A stretch of 64,000 nt of DNA from Thinopyrum elongatum (Eukaryota; Streptophyta; Magnoliopsida; Poales; Poaceae), in assembly GCA_011799875.1 (NCBI GenBank), contig CM022303.1:423454483-423518482 (forward strand), written 5' to 3'. This document shows, piece after piece, positions 20,986-33,441 of the stretch (positions are counted from its first letter, which is position 1; each line of letters begins with the position of its first letter). The notes beneath the pieces are model-generated. The model was not told the origin of the DNA and made no database searches. It saw only the letters and a list, made by a program, of their open reading frames with translations. The translations under genes were made by a program, and so were the position numbers.

Positions 20986-21480
20986 ATGCCCCGACCGCCA
21001 GCGTGACACCTTCTACCCAGATCACCAACCGCACCCCCAAATAAGCGCTGCCCTAAGCCATGGTGCACGCAGTATAGCCAGGAGCTCAAGGAGCATTTGG
21101 CAGCGGAGAAGCAAATCGCGACCGCACACACGGATGAGGTCGCGATGGCTGCCATTCGTGCTGACCCCCAGATCTTGGAGGAGCACCTCACCATCAAGGC
21201 CACCGTCGATGCCTGATGCGCTGACGCCACGACGCGGTTCACTGCTTTAAACGACAGTTCGTGGCATTTTCTCGAGGCCACCATCGGTGCCTTCGATGAA
21301 GAATACGAGGTGTTTTCTCAGCCTGCCCGTGCTTACCTCAACTCGAGAGCTAGCAGGTTTGTGCCCGGAGCGGCTCAGGAAACTCACCACTACGACGAGG
21401 GCACCCACGATGTGGAGGCCTCGCCCTCTTCCATGTCCAAGGAGCCAATCATCATCGATATCTCCGACGATGAGGAGTAG
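20986..21480 (+). pseudogene. Small CACTA-borne gene ending in a SUMO-interaction-like motif
   Basis: One 165-codon frame runs from ATG 20986 to TAG 21478. It is interrupted by TGA at codon 7 (21004) and codon 77 (21214), both consistent with CGA to TGA. The middle is charged and helical (QELKEHLAAEKQIATAH, ILEEHLTIKATV). The last ten residues are IIIDISDDEE, a hydrophobic core followed by acidic residues. This fits the known consensus for SUMO-interaction motifs, but such motifs are short and can arise by chance. No catalytic domain is seen. In the corresponding place CACTA-1 has the AP2-like gene. Confidence 0.5.
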
Positions 21481-21536
21481 CTTGTCTTATTAGCTCACTA
21501 TAAGGACCTATGTTCAGTTTGCTAGCTACGCCGGTT

Positions 21537-22400
21537 AAGCATGCTCGGTTTACCCGTTGCATGTGCTGCTCCTGCCTTTCCTTAAGAAATTCTAGGGAAT
21601 TGTCCTATCTACTTTTACCATGCAATTTGTTGCTCTAGTGTATATGTTCTATATGTCGTGCAATGTGGTGCTCACTTATTAACTATTTGGTTAATTAGTT
21701 GTCGTGTTCAGTTAACTATTTGGTTCAATTATGCAAATGTGATGTTCAATTCTTCAGGGTGCAATTTTGTATTATCTTCCATGTGAGAAATAAATCGAAT
21801 TTATCTTTACAGAACACATGAGAAACAAATACAATTTTTATATTTCCAAGTTGCCAAGCATGCTTGGTTTGGTTAACTGTCTGATCTTCTAGTATGTTAT
21901 ACATTGTGCAATGTGGTGCTCAGTTAACGTTTGGTTCATTTGTTGAGGTGTCTAGTTAACAGTTTGGTTCAATTATGCAATGCGATGTTCAATTGTTGTG
22001 GGTACATTCTGTTATTGTATACCATGTGAGAAATAAATCGAATTTGGTTGTACTAACTACATGAGAACAAATAAAATTGCTATATTTCCAAGTTGTTAAG
22101 CATGCTTGGTTTGGTTAACTGTCTGATATTCTATTAGGAGTATGTTATATTGTGCAATGTGGTGCTCAGTTAATGTTTGGTTCATTTGTTGTGGTGTTTA
22201 GTTAACTGCTTGGTTCAATTCTGCAATGCGATGTCCAATTGTCATGGGTAGAATTCTGTATTGTTGTGCATGTGAGGAATAAATCAAATTTGGCTGCACT
22301 TAATACATGAGAAACATATACAATTGCTATATTTCCTAGTTCTTAATCATGCTTGGTTTGGATAAATGGGTTTTCCATGTGGCTTGAATTAATCTGATGA
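21537..22400. repeat. ~245-bp tandem repeats between the SIM gene and the B3 exons
   Basis: Units begin AAGCATGCTTGGTTTGG near 21537, 21856, 22098 and 22345; the last three are 242-247 bp apart. Each holds GTGCAATGTGGTGCTCAGTTAA, TTTGGTTCATTTGTTG and CATGTGAGAAATAAATCxAATTT. The region behaves as a 3' UTR or intron of neighbouring genes. Confidence 0.85.
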
Positions 22401-22636
22401 ATCTGCAATGTGCTTATTTTTCATCAACATATTTTACTAATAGCATGCGAACCCTCACTTAACCTAATCACTAACTACCTTATATGTGTTGCAGGGAAAC
22501 AATGGGAAGCATTGAGGTTTACAATTGAGGTTTGCACATGCATGGTCCTTTGTCTAATAGCACATTCTTGTGAATTGCAGGAACCATTCTAATAATTAGG
22601 TTTTTAACAATTTGGTCTTGCACATGTAGGTCCTGC

Positions 22637-23083
22637 TGTCGGTGTCAAAGCTGGCAGACCTCGGGGTAGGGGGTCCCGAGCTATGGATCTAGGATCGATG
22701 GTTAACAAGGGACGATGAACACAATGTTTACCCAGGTTTGGGCCCTCTTGAAGAGGTAAAACCCTACGTCCTACTTGATTGTATTGAATATATGATGGAG
22801 TTTACAGAATAGATCTGCCTCGAGATCAGCATGAGCTAAACCCTAGGCTATGAGGTGGTGAATAATGCCCTCCCTAAAGACTAAACCCTCGGTTTATATA
22901 GGCACCGATAGGGTTAGGGTTACCGAAGATAGATTACAACAAGAAGGAAAGAGATCTTGTACATCCTTGACTTGGAGGGCACACCACGGCTTCATAGGCC
23001 TTCGGTCATCACACGGCTCCACCAGTTCGGCCCATGTGCAATGGGCCGTTGCCCCGAGGACCGCTTAGTCCATGACTCCCTCA
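22637..23083 (-). repeat. RT-3 3' LTR
   Basis: On the minus strand it starts TGAGGGAGTC and ends CCGACA. Just outside its inner edge (23084-23098) the minus strand reads AAGTTCGGGGGCTAC, the likely polypurine tract. A TATATAAA-like motif is near 22893-22902 (minus). Confidence 0.92.
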
Positions 23084-23405
23084 GTAGCCCCCGAACTTGC
23101 CTCCAACGCTGAGGGTCATCTTCACATCGTCGGCTTGCGAGACGAGTTCCTTCATATGAAACCTTGCAAATTCTGCCGAATACGATCTGGAACCCGATCT
23201 AACATACTCGGGTCCGGACAGTCTCAGGATTCTAAGATCCGAACACCCCTCAAAACTGAGGTGGGACCACCGAAGTTTAATGTCATACCTCGGGGCGAGG
23301 GTTCCACGCACCTTTTAAGAAGGCGTGCGGCCCAACACCGTCTTTCCATACGCCCGCCTTTCCAAAAGCGCAGGGTAGCTATCTCGCCCTTCCTCTCCAA
23401 GTCCA

Positions 23406-26213
23406 ATGAAAAACTTTCTCGGTGACATAGCCGACCTTCCAGGTTCATCTTCGCGCCCACACGATCCACTTCCAGGCGATTGGTCGAGTTGCTCAGTTTC
23501 TCATCTTCAACTGGGGTGCTTGCAAACGCAGCGATTCCTCCCTCCAGCAGATCTGGTTCCCGTCCACGCCGGCCTCATCTCCATCGACAACCGTGCTCTT
23601 GCTGAGAGCTCTCCCCATCCGAATAAGGGGGAGAGAGTATGTCTTGTTCCCTTCCTTTTAAGAGGTTTGGGCTTTCCCATCCATCCTTTTCTACGGGGTC
23701 TATTGGAGTTCTATGTGATCCAGCTCCACAACCTCACCCCGGGATCCATATTGCATATTTCTGGCTTCGTGGCTCTTTGCGAGATATTCCTGAGTTGCGA
23801 GGCCCACTTTGACCTATGGAGGAAGTATTTCTGTCTTGTCCCTCGCTTGCGGGGGGATCCATATTCGAAGTGGGAAGTGCCAAAGTATGGCGGATAGCCG
23901 GGACAGGATACCCCATCGGAACCCCATGAAAGGATCCCGAAGAATGGACTTCGGAATGGTTTTAGATCGAAGATGTTCCCCTTACCGACCCAATTCGGCA
24001 AGGACTGCCCGAATACTTGGTCAATCCGCCCATAAAGCGGTATAACTGGCGGCCCAAAGCCCCTTCCCAAAAGGACAGTGAAGAGGTACATGCGTTAGCG
24101 GCCAAGGTCAGGCTGCTGACAAGCTGCAAACTGACCATGATCAAAGTAATGGCCATAGCCATTTCCCGGTGAGTGCAGCCCCTCCAACAAAGGGGTCATC
24201 CACTGTGGTGCTACAACGGGACCAATGACGTGACCCGCCACCAACGCAAAGGGCCTGACAACAAAGCAGCATTGGCCAAGATACTGGCCGATCTTTACAA
24301 GGGAGAGGAGGCAGACTTTGCCCGAATGAGTATCCGGGAAGGCTATTCCGGATATAACCCGGCGGACTGGGTAAGCCATACTCCGATGTGTTGAGTATTT
24401 GAAATGCACCTGGACCCTGACTTATTATGTTTGAACAGGGATGGAGGCGTCAAGTTGCATCCATTAAGTGCCCTCCTCCTCAATCGGAGGACCATTCCCG
24501 TGCTGACGATTCGGGGTATAATGATGACCCGGAGACATCAGTTGATTATGAAGACGGGGTATTTTATCAGGAGAGCCTTGACGGCACCAAGATTGCTGTG
24601 ACGGACGATCACCCCGGGGCGCTTCCCTCTTCCACAGTAAATGAAAAGAAGAAGTCTTCCTGTACGGGGTGCCCATCTCATGCTATTCCAAACATGACGA
24701 CTTCTATTCCTAAGGGTTGTCGTACTACGCGCCAGACCATCTTGGGGGAAGCACAAACTGTGCCGGCCTCAGCCCCTAATAGGAGGTCAAAGCGGAAGGC
24801 TTCCACCGAAGTGGAAGCGCCTGCTCTACGGCCCAAAGGTAACATATTTCGGAGTTACAGTGGGGGTTGTTCTAAACCCCCCTTTTTACTAAGATGTGTT
24901 TAATTTTTGCAGAAGAAAAATGCCCCTGCGTCAGTCCAGAAATTCCCCGGGCGCGTTAAATCGCAGCTCCGATCCTGGGTCTTCAGCACAAGCCGGAGCC
25001 CCCTCCGAACACGCAGCAGCTGGCATGCCTTCGGTGGATTCCGACGATGTGTCGGTTACCAATTCCGAAGTCGAGAGCGTAATGAATCATCGCCACCAGA
25101 GGGAGACTTGACGTCATGCTGGCTTTACCGACCAGGAGTTTAGCGCCTTTAATTCGGTGGATGCATATCTTGGGGCGGCCCAGACCGGCCTTGAAGGGAT
25201 CGCCAGTCTCTTTGCTGCCAAAGTGCAGGTATATAACAAAAATGGCTTGAAAGCCGATCATATTCCCTGACCAACTAGCCCCCAAGCCTTAATTCGGGCG
25301 GGACGGCCGGGTTAAGGGTTTCTAATGATATGATTTCGTAGGTGGCGAGAGAACACTGCAAGAAGCTGTCAGAGGATCTTGAGGCTAGCCGGACACAGTT
25401 GGTTGATGCCAAGGCCGAACTAGATGCGGCTCGAAAATCTAGTAGCGATATGTCCGGTAAGCAGGAAGGACCACTTCCCAACTCGGGGAGAGGTATATGG
25501 TATGTATTCACACCAAGTTCTTTTTGGAGCCACTGAGGAAGTTAATGAGTTGCGCAAGGAGCTTGAAGCTAGTAAACGAGTATTGACGCGAAGTCATGAA
25601 GAGAAAAATGAGCTCAAGGCAGAGAATAAACGGCAAGCCGAGGAAATTGAGAGTCTGAAGACTCAGCTGGCACAAGTCTTGGAGGAGAATCAGAAGTTAA
25701 AAGGTTACATATTCGATAAGCACTGATCGCACCTTGCTGTTGGTCCGTGCCATTGATATATTAATGATGATGTGCGACGCCTGCTTGTTAGGTCTCCTGA
25801 CTGGGCGGCCTGAGGAAGAAGTAGGCGCTTATGATGGGAACCTATTAAAGGAACTGTCGAAGACCTATGAGAAGGCCCGGAAAGCCCTGAAGAGCATGGC
25901 GAAGGCGTTATGGCCGTCAGATGCGCCACCAGAGAGTATGTCTGACCTAGCCAGTCTCTTTAAAGGGGCTCGGCGAAGGTTTGAATTATGGAAGATCTCG
26001 GCCTGTCGAGAAGGAGCGCGCGAGGCGTGGGCTATGGTAAAGACTCGCTTCACCAAGCTGGACCCGGTGCATATGGCCCGGGTTGGTCCCGTGGGTCCAG
26101 ACGGTCAGGAGATACCGCTAAGCTTAGTGTACGATGACGTGATGCAAGCCACTGGCTATTCTCAGAAAGACTGTGCTTTAGAGCAATTGATAGACAATGT
26201 CGAGAAGGAGTAA
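23406..26213 (+). pseudogene. Antisense gene of RT-3 (putative gypsy-type transposon protein), degraded
   Basis: It lies on the strand opposite gag-pol, between integrase and the 3' LTR. The first exon (from about 23406) has the conserved N-domain with GERVCLVPFLLRGLGFPIHP, FLRGLLEFY, and LTPGSILHISGFVALCE. I recall this as the PF04195-type domain. Later segments form a coiled coil (25342-25720, e.g. ELRKELEASKRVLTRSHEEK) and a C-terminal exon (25734-26213, EEEVGAYDGNLLKELSKTYE). Frameshifts and stops between 23900 and 24900 break it. Compare the better kept copy at 33442-36633 in RT-4. Function is unknown. Confidence 0.75.
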
Positions 26214-27022
26214 TGTTGTCAATTCTATGTATCCATGTACTTTACGATGACCGTGCTCAATCCGTGTTCTTATATATTTTTGAAAGAATGTTGTCTTAGC
26301 CGGCCATCAGCTTCTACCTCCCGAATCATAGATCTGGAAGTGTTCCGTACTGTGTGCCGTGGAAAATGAAACAATACTTCGGGAACAAGGCAATCCGGCC
26401 ATCTGGTTTGAACAGACGAAACATGTGCGGAGAGCTATGTTATATTACTATTTAACATAAGAAACATCTTCTGATGAAAATAGTTCCTCCAAGGGTTCCT
26501 TTCGTCAGGTAAAAATAATAATCCGGATACGTAAGATCAACAGAAACCAATGGCTGGGAAAAAGCCTTGGTGATAAGCGCGAGGTTGTATTCTCTTCCCT
26601 TAGGCCGACTTATTGTATTCTAGAAGAACGCTAGCTTTCGGCTTCACCCGTCTGAGGTACGGTCCTGGATAACCCAGTCGTAGCAATCGCAGAGGTGCTC
26701 CCTTTACTCTGTAGCTAAACAATCGGGAATGTAGGGGTAAGCACAGGAGCCAGGCAACCCAGCTTGGCAAAGTTCTTGAGTCAAACAAGTGCATATGTTG
26801 GCTTAACATGTATGAGAAGGATGCAATCAGGACGAATGCGATTTAGACATGTATTCGGCTCTTATAGGGGAGCCCCCAAGCAAAGCTTGGTGTTACATTC
26901 AATGGTGTATATAGTGCGAGTTTGGTATGGTTCAGTTAAGCCGAACTAGTACCATGGCGAGGGGGAGAGGAAAAAGAAGGTACAAAGTAAAAGAAGAAAA
27001 AGGAAACAAAGTTATGTTGGAC
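26214..27022. other. Non-coding segment between integrase and antisense gene of RT-3
   Basis: This stretch separates the convergent 3' ends of the two opposite genes. It has no gene I can support. It corresponds to 59277-60109 of RT-2 (shared phrases ACCCCGGxGCTAAG-like and GTAAAGGGAGCACCTCTGCGATTG on the sense strand). Confidence 0.6.
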
Positions 27023-30000
27023 TTAGGCGTAAAAATGCCGCAGCCTTGCTGCGTTCCACGGGTTTGGCTCGAGGCCGTTATCTGATGGGCGGCAAAGTCG
27101 ATACGCTCCTCCTATGAGTACTTCATCGATGATGTACGGTCCCTCCCATTTGGGTGAGAGTTTATTCTTCTGTTTTTCAGGGAGTCCGAGGACGAGGTCA
27201 CCCACGTTGTATGTCTTTGTCCGGACTTCACGGTTGTGGTAACGTCGTGCTTGCTGCTGATAAAACGTGGACCGAGCTCGAGCTATGTCTCGCTCTTCTT
27301 CCAAAGCGTCCAGATCATCCTGTCGATCGAGTTCGGCTTCCTTTTCTTCGTACATGCGCACTCTAGGTGCGTCATGGATCAAGTCGCATGGGAGGACTGC
27401 TTCCGCCCCGTACACCATAAAAAATGGTGTGTATCCTATTGACCGATTAGGAGTAGTGTGCAGCCCCCATAGTACGGAATCGAGTTCCTCGACCCAATGG
27501 CAGTCTGATTGTTCAAGGGAGCGAACTAGGCGAGGCTTAATGCCACTCATAATGAGTCCGTTGGCTCGTTCGACCTGCCCATTAGTCTATGGGTGATACA
27601 CTGAGGCGTAATCGAGCTTGATGCCCATTTTGCTGCACCAGTCTTTAACTTCCTGGGCAGTGAAATTGGTACCATTATCGGTGATTATGCTGTGAGGGAG
27701 ACCATAACGGTGTACGACATCTGATAAGAAGTCGACGACTGGTCCGGATTCTGCCGAACTGACGGGTCTTGCTTCGATGCACTTGGTGAATTTGTCGACC
27801 ATGACCAATAGGTGCTTCTTTTTGTTTGTCCCCCCTTTGAGTGGTCCGACCATGTCGAGGCCCCAGACCGCGAAAGGCCAAGTTATCGGTATCGTCCGAA
27901 GGGCTGTGGGGGGCATATGGCTTTGATTTGCGAACAGCTGACATCCGATGCAATGCTGGACTAATGTCCGGGCATCTTCGCGGGCGGTGGGCTAGAAGAA
28001 CCCTGCTCGGAAAGCCTTGCTGACCAAAGCCCAAGCCGCCGCGTGATGTCCGCCCATGCCTGCGTGAATCTCTGCCAGGAGCTGCTGCCCCTCCTCCTCG
28101 GAGATACATCTTTGTAAGACTCCTGTGGTACTCTTTTTATAGAGTTTGCCTTCATGGACCTTGTATGCTTTAGAGTGCCGAACTATACGCCGTGCTTCGG
28201 TTTGGTCCTCCAGAAGCTGCTTTTGTGTCAGATAGGCTAGCAGGGGTTCTGTCCAGGTTGGGGTTACGTCCATGACTTCATGGGCGGAGGGTGTTTTCTC
28301 GAGTGCGGAACCGCCGATGATAAGGTCGTCTGGCTCGTTGTCCGGTGAGGCTTTGTTAGCGGGTTCATGTGTTAATGCGCTGGTGACGTCGTCCTGCCAC
28401 ACCACGGATGGCTTGAGGAGCCACTCGAGGAAGGTGTTTTTGGGAACAGGGTCGCGCTTGGCGCCCATGCGGGAGAGGATGTCGGCTGTTTGATTGCTGT
28501 CTCTAGCGACATGGTGAAATTCTAGGCCCTCGAATCGGGCGGATATCCAGAGGACTACGTTTCTGTAAGCCGCCATCTTGGGGTCCTTGGCGTCGAATTC
28601 ACCGTTGACTTGAGATATCGCTAAGTTTGAATCTCCCCTTACCTCGAGACGCTGCACTCCCATTGTTGTGGCCATACGGAGACCACGTAGCAGCGCTTCG
28701 TATTCGGTTGCGTTGTTAGAGTCCTTGTACATTATTTCTAGGACGTACCAAATAGTGTCGCCTGTAGGGGAGATTAAAATGACCCCAGCCACCAGTCCGG
28801 CTAATATTTTTGAGCCGTCGAAATACATTGTCCAGTGTGAATAAGTACTGTACTCCCGGGGTAGTTCGGCTTCGGTCCACTCGGTGATGAAATCGGCCAA
28901 CACCTGAGATTTAATGGCTCGACGTGGTTTGTATGTTATCTCGAAGGGGCGGAGCTCGATGGCCCACTTGGCGATGTGGCCAGTGGCATCTCTGTTATTG
29001 ATTATATCGTTCAAGGGGACCTCCAATGCCACTATGACTGAACACTCCTGAAAGTAGTGTCGAAGCTTTCGGGATGCCATGAAGACTGTGTAAGCTATCT
29101 TTTGATAGTGCGGGTACCGTGTTTTGCATGGTGATAGTACTTCGGACACATAATAGATCGGCTTCTGCACTTGAAATTTATGGCCTTCAGATTCCCGTTC
29201 CATCACAAGCACCGCGCTGACCACCTGGTTGGTGGCTGAAACATATAGTAGCATGGGCTCGCCGATACTGGGTGCGGTTAGGATAGGGTTGCTGGCTAGA
29301 AGTGTTTTAATCTCCTCGAGTGCCACAGTTGCTTCGTCTGTCCACTAGAAGTTCTTGGTCTTTTTGAGCAGCTTATAGAGCGGCAATGCCTTTTCTCCGA
29401 GGCGGGATATGAAGCGGCTCAAGGCTTCCATGCATCCAGCCAGCTTCTGCACATGTTTTAGCTCTGTTGGTATGGCGAGTTGAGATAGTGCTCTAATTTT
29501 GGCTGGATTGGCCTCGATTCCTCTATGGCAAACGATGAATCCGAGCAGCTTTCCGGCGGGGACCCCGAAGATACATTTTTCCGGGTTGAGCCGTATGTCA
29601 TAAGCGCGCTAGTTATCAAAGGTTTGGCGTAGGTCATCTATCAATTGGTCTATGTGATTGGTTTTGACAACCACATCGTCCATGTATGCCTCGACCGTTT
29701 TGCCAATTTGATTTTCGAGGCATGCTTGAATCATGCGTTGGTATGTGGCTCCTGCATTTTTCAATCCGAACGGCATGGTGTTGAAGCAGAAGGGTCAGTA
29801 GGGGGTAATGAATGAGGTTGCCGCCTGGTCGGACTCTTTCATCTTGATCTGGTGGTATCTGGAGTATGCGTCAAGGAAACATAGTGAGTCGTGTCCGGTG
29901 GTGGCGTCGATGATCTAGTCTATCCTTGACAGGGGGAAAGGATCCTTAGGGCAGCCCTTGTTAAGGTCTTTGAAATCAACATAGAGTCGCCAGGATTTGT

Positions 30001-32329
30001 CCTTCTTTGGCACCATGACTAGGTTTGCTAACCACTCGGGGTGCTTGATCTCACGGATGAATCTGGGCTCCAACAGTTTTGCGAGTTCTTCACCCATGGC
30101 TTGTCGTTTGGGTTCGGAAAATCAGCGCAGCGTCTGTTTTACTGGCTCAAAGCCTTTTAGAATGTTGAGGCTAGGCTCTGCCTTCCTGCGTGGGATTCCT
30201 GGCATGTCCGAGGGGTGCCAGGCGAATATGTCCCAATTTTCACGCTGGAATGTCCTTAATGCCTCGTCGACTGCGGGGTCCAGCTGTGCTCCTATGGACG
30301 CCATTTTGTTGGGATCTATTGGGTGCACTTGAAATTTTACTATTTCGTCTGCTGGTTTAAATGACGTGGATTTTTGTCTTTTACTAAGAACCATGTCGTC
30401 CCTGTTGACGGTTGTGCGTAGAGCTGTCAATTCTTCGGCCGCGAGGGCTTCGGATAGTGCCTCTAGGGCGAGGGATGCCGTTTTATTTTCGGCTCTCAAG
30501 GCTCTGCTTGGGTTGCTTTTAAGTGAAATTACCCCATTGGGCCCTGGCATTTTGAGTTTCATATACCCATAATGTGGTATGGCCTAAAATTTCGAGAATG
30601 CCTCACGCCCTAGAAGGGCGTGGTATCCGCTATGGAAGGGTACGATGTGGAATATCAAGGGTTCGGATCTGTAGTTATCGGGTGTGCCGAACACAACGTC
30701 GAGGGTTATGCGTCCCGAGCAGTGTGCCTCCCTACCGGGTATTACACCGTGGAATGTAGTGCTACTGCGTTCAATGCGAGACCTGTTGAACTACATCTTA
30801 TCGAGCGTATCCTCATAGATGAGATTGAGGTTGCTGCCTCCGTCCATTAGTACCTTTGTCAGCCGAAAACCATCGATGATGGGGTCGAGGACCACAGCGG
30901 CTGGTGTGTGGCTGATACGGGTGCTTGGCTCATCCTTCCCATCAAAGGTGATAGGAGTATTTGCCCATGGGTGTACGATTGTCACTTGATATATCTGGCT
31001 GAGCTCCCGAAGAGCCTTTTTCCTTTTGCTGTTCGAGGTGAACATCTCGTATACCGTAAGGACATTATGGTCCCGTGGTGAAGCTGAGGATTGTTTGTCT
31101 CGGGGTGTAAGGCCCAAGATTGGTTCACCATATTTGGCCACTTGTCGTACCACCCAGCAGGCTCGAAGTCTGTGGGTTGGGTTTGCGTCTAGCAAGATCG
31201 AATGTATTGGGCATGGTTTATCCAGCAACTCATCTAACACCGATCTGGGCCTGGCTTTCTTTTCATTAGGCTCGCGCTCCGGTAACCAGTTTGTGTGGGC
31301 TCGTTTAATGCGAGACTTTCCGTAATGCGCGGTGGGATGTGGCCCCATGCTCAGCTGTTGCGCCCTCCATGTGTCCTCCATGGCGCAATATTTGTGCACC
31401 AAATCTGATAGTTCGGTGAAGCTTTGGATTCGGCGGTGCGTGAGGGCATTTAAGAGGCCCTCGTCCTTGCAGTTGAACTGGAAGGCTTTTATTATTTCTT
31501 TGTCACAGCAAGGTGCCATCCTGTTTCTTACCAGCAGAAATCTAGCCCAATAATGGTGGACTGTCTCGTTTGGCAGCTATTTAACGTACATGAGGTTCCA
31601 TATGTCTGGGCTTCCCAAATCCATAGAATATTCCGTGTGGTGGGTGGGTGGGAAAATTTCGAGAATTCCCCCCTGCCATGAATCCGGACTGTCCTCGATG
31701 GGAGGTTGAGGCATGTCTGGTTCTGACCGCACAAGATCCGGATCCGAACTGGAGTGTGGTCGGATAGGCTCAAGGCCGAGACTTGTGTCAGGTGTTATGT
31801 CCGGTCTTACGTCCGGGCTAGTGTCTGACTCCGAGCTGGAGATTCGAGTGTACACCATTTTTAGCTTACATGGCCACGGCCCCTCCTGGGCCTCTTCGAC
31901 TGTGGTGACGAGGTGCGTGGCCGGAGGGGTGTTTATTTCTCGGTCATCGGGTTTAAGCCAGATCCGATCGTAGTTTGTGGGCCTAATAACAGAAATTCGC
32001 ATTGCGCAGAACAGATCCGCCAACTGATCTGCCATCTGGGCACATAGGGGTGCCAAACGCTCTAGTGACTCGACGGGAGACCCTGCGGGCGGTTCGTCAG
32101 AGTTGGCCTTCGGGGCCGGACCTTGAAAGATACCGGACTTTCATAAGTTTGCTAGTCCTAGGGTCAATGCCCCTGAGCTGATGAACCCTTCAATGGGGGT
32201 GAGGCTTTCGATCTGGTCGAGACGACCGGCAGGGTTGGCGTGCACTAATATACCGCCGAAGACAAGGAGGTGACCAGTGGCGGTGGTGCCCTCGGTACGG
32301 GTGCGGTCTCCATCGACCAGTTGAGCCAT
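27023..32329 (-). pseudogene. gag-pol of RT-3: Gag, protease, RT, RNase H x2, integrase; several stops
   Basis: Gag starts at ATG 32329 (MAQLVDGDRTRTEG). The gag core is near 31580-31300. Protease is at 30870-30790 (VLMDGGSNLNLIYEDTL). RT spans about 30100-29600 with catalytic YMDD. RNase H follows near 29330-28990, and a second RNase H domain (MYFDGSK ... GDSNLAISQV ... RDSNQTADILSRMG) at 28850-28450. Integrase has the HHCC zinc segment (HCIGCQLF near 27950) and the DDE core (GLDMVGP, ITDNGTNF, NGQVERANG), to 27023. In-frame stops occur near 31577, 29930, 29800, 29610, 29345, 27990 and 27590. Most fit CAG or TGG to TAG. No intact polyprotein is possible. Confidence 0.88.
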
Positions 32330-32357
32330 TGATCCTTCCGGCGATTGCACAGCGGAA

Positions 32358-32376
32358 CTCTCAATGAAAGCACCAA
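32358..32376 (-). promoter_or_regulatory. Putative RT-3 primer-binding site
   Basis: Immediately inside the 5' LTR the minus strand reads TTGGTGCTTTCATTGAGAG. The same phrase follows the RT-4 5' LTR (41297-41315). It is in the right place for a primer-binding site, but I cannot name the tRNA. Confidence 0.5.
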
Positions 32377-32412
32377 TGTCGGTGTCAAAACCGGCAGTCC
32401 TCGAGGTAGGGG
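32377..32412 (-). repeat. RT-3 5' LTR, inner 36 bp
   Basis: This is the inner end of the LTR; the other 411 bp are at 41794-42204. 36+411 equals the 447 bp of the 3' LTR. AGGGG (32408-32412) is repeated at 41789-41793 as the RT-4 TSD. Confidence 0.93.
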
Positions 32413-32885
32413 TGTCGGTGTCAAAACCGGCAGATCTCGGGTAGGGGGTCCCAAGCTGCGTGTCTAAGGATCAATGGTAACAATGGACAATGGGGACACG
32501 ATGTTTACCCAGGTTCGGGCCCTCTTAATGGAGGTAAAACCCTACGTCCTGCTTGATTGTATTCGATGGGTATAGGGGTTACAAGAGTTGATCTACCTCG
32601 AGATCATGATGGCTAAACCCTAGCTGTCTAGCCTATGATTATTCTGATTGCCTCTACGAACTAAACCCTCTGGTTTATATACATACCGGAGGGGCCTAGG
32701 GTTGTACAGAGTCGGTTTACAGAAAAAGGAAATAGTACATCCAGACACCAAACCTGCCGTCCACGCATATAGGAGTCCTACCCGGACACGGGGGATGGTC
32801 TTCTGCTTTATCTTCATGGCCCATCAGTCCGGCCCATATCGAATAGACCGGACACCCGAGGACCCCCTAATCCAGGCCTCCCTCA
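32413..32885 (-). repeat. RT-4 3' LTR
   Basis: 473 bp, TG...CA ends. A TATA-like TATATAAACC motif is near 32676-32685 (minus). Just inside (32886-32900) is GGTTCAGGGGCTAC (minus), the likely polypurine tract. Confidence 0.93.
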
Positions 32886-33441
32886 GTAGCCCCTGAACCA
32901 GTCTTCGATGACAATGAGTTCGGCACTCGGATTATCTTCGGCATTGCAAGGCGGGTTCCTTCCCCCAAAAATTTTAAGCTAGCTCCATGCATAAAGAAAC
33001 TGCATCCGGCTCTGCATAATCAATACAACCCTTAGCCACGAAGGCAAGATGTCAAAATAGGAACAGTGTCTTTTACTGACAACTTTTTTGGCGAAGCGTC
33101 ACACTTGACTCTTTAATATTTCGAACCGTTTTCACGCCTCCCATTTCGCGTTTCGAGGTCTAGCCTTCATTGGCACATCTCGTCAAAACATAGATCATGC
33201 CCGCCCATTACAGGAATCTCATCAATATGGTTTGGATAATCCAACCGCACCTTACGCACGATTTCGTTGGGAACAGGCGGGGTTTATGGCTTAGGAGGGG
33301 GACGTTTGGTATTTTCACCGTCTATAAAAGGGTAAAAACCTCTCCTTTTTCTTTACGCCTTCCTCTAGCTTCTGTCTCCCAATCTCCAAGCCCCAGCGCC
33401 CATAGCTCCAATCTCCTCCACCGCTGCCACCCACCCAAGCA

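Noticed and set aside
28272..31553. Plus-strand ORFs across RT-3 pol
   Set aside because: They are shadows of the conserved minus-strand gag-pol frame.
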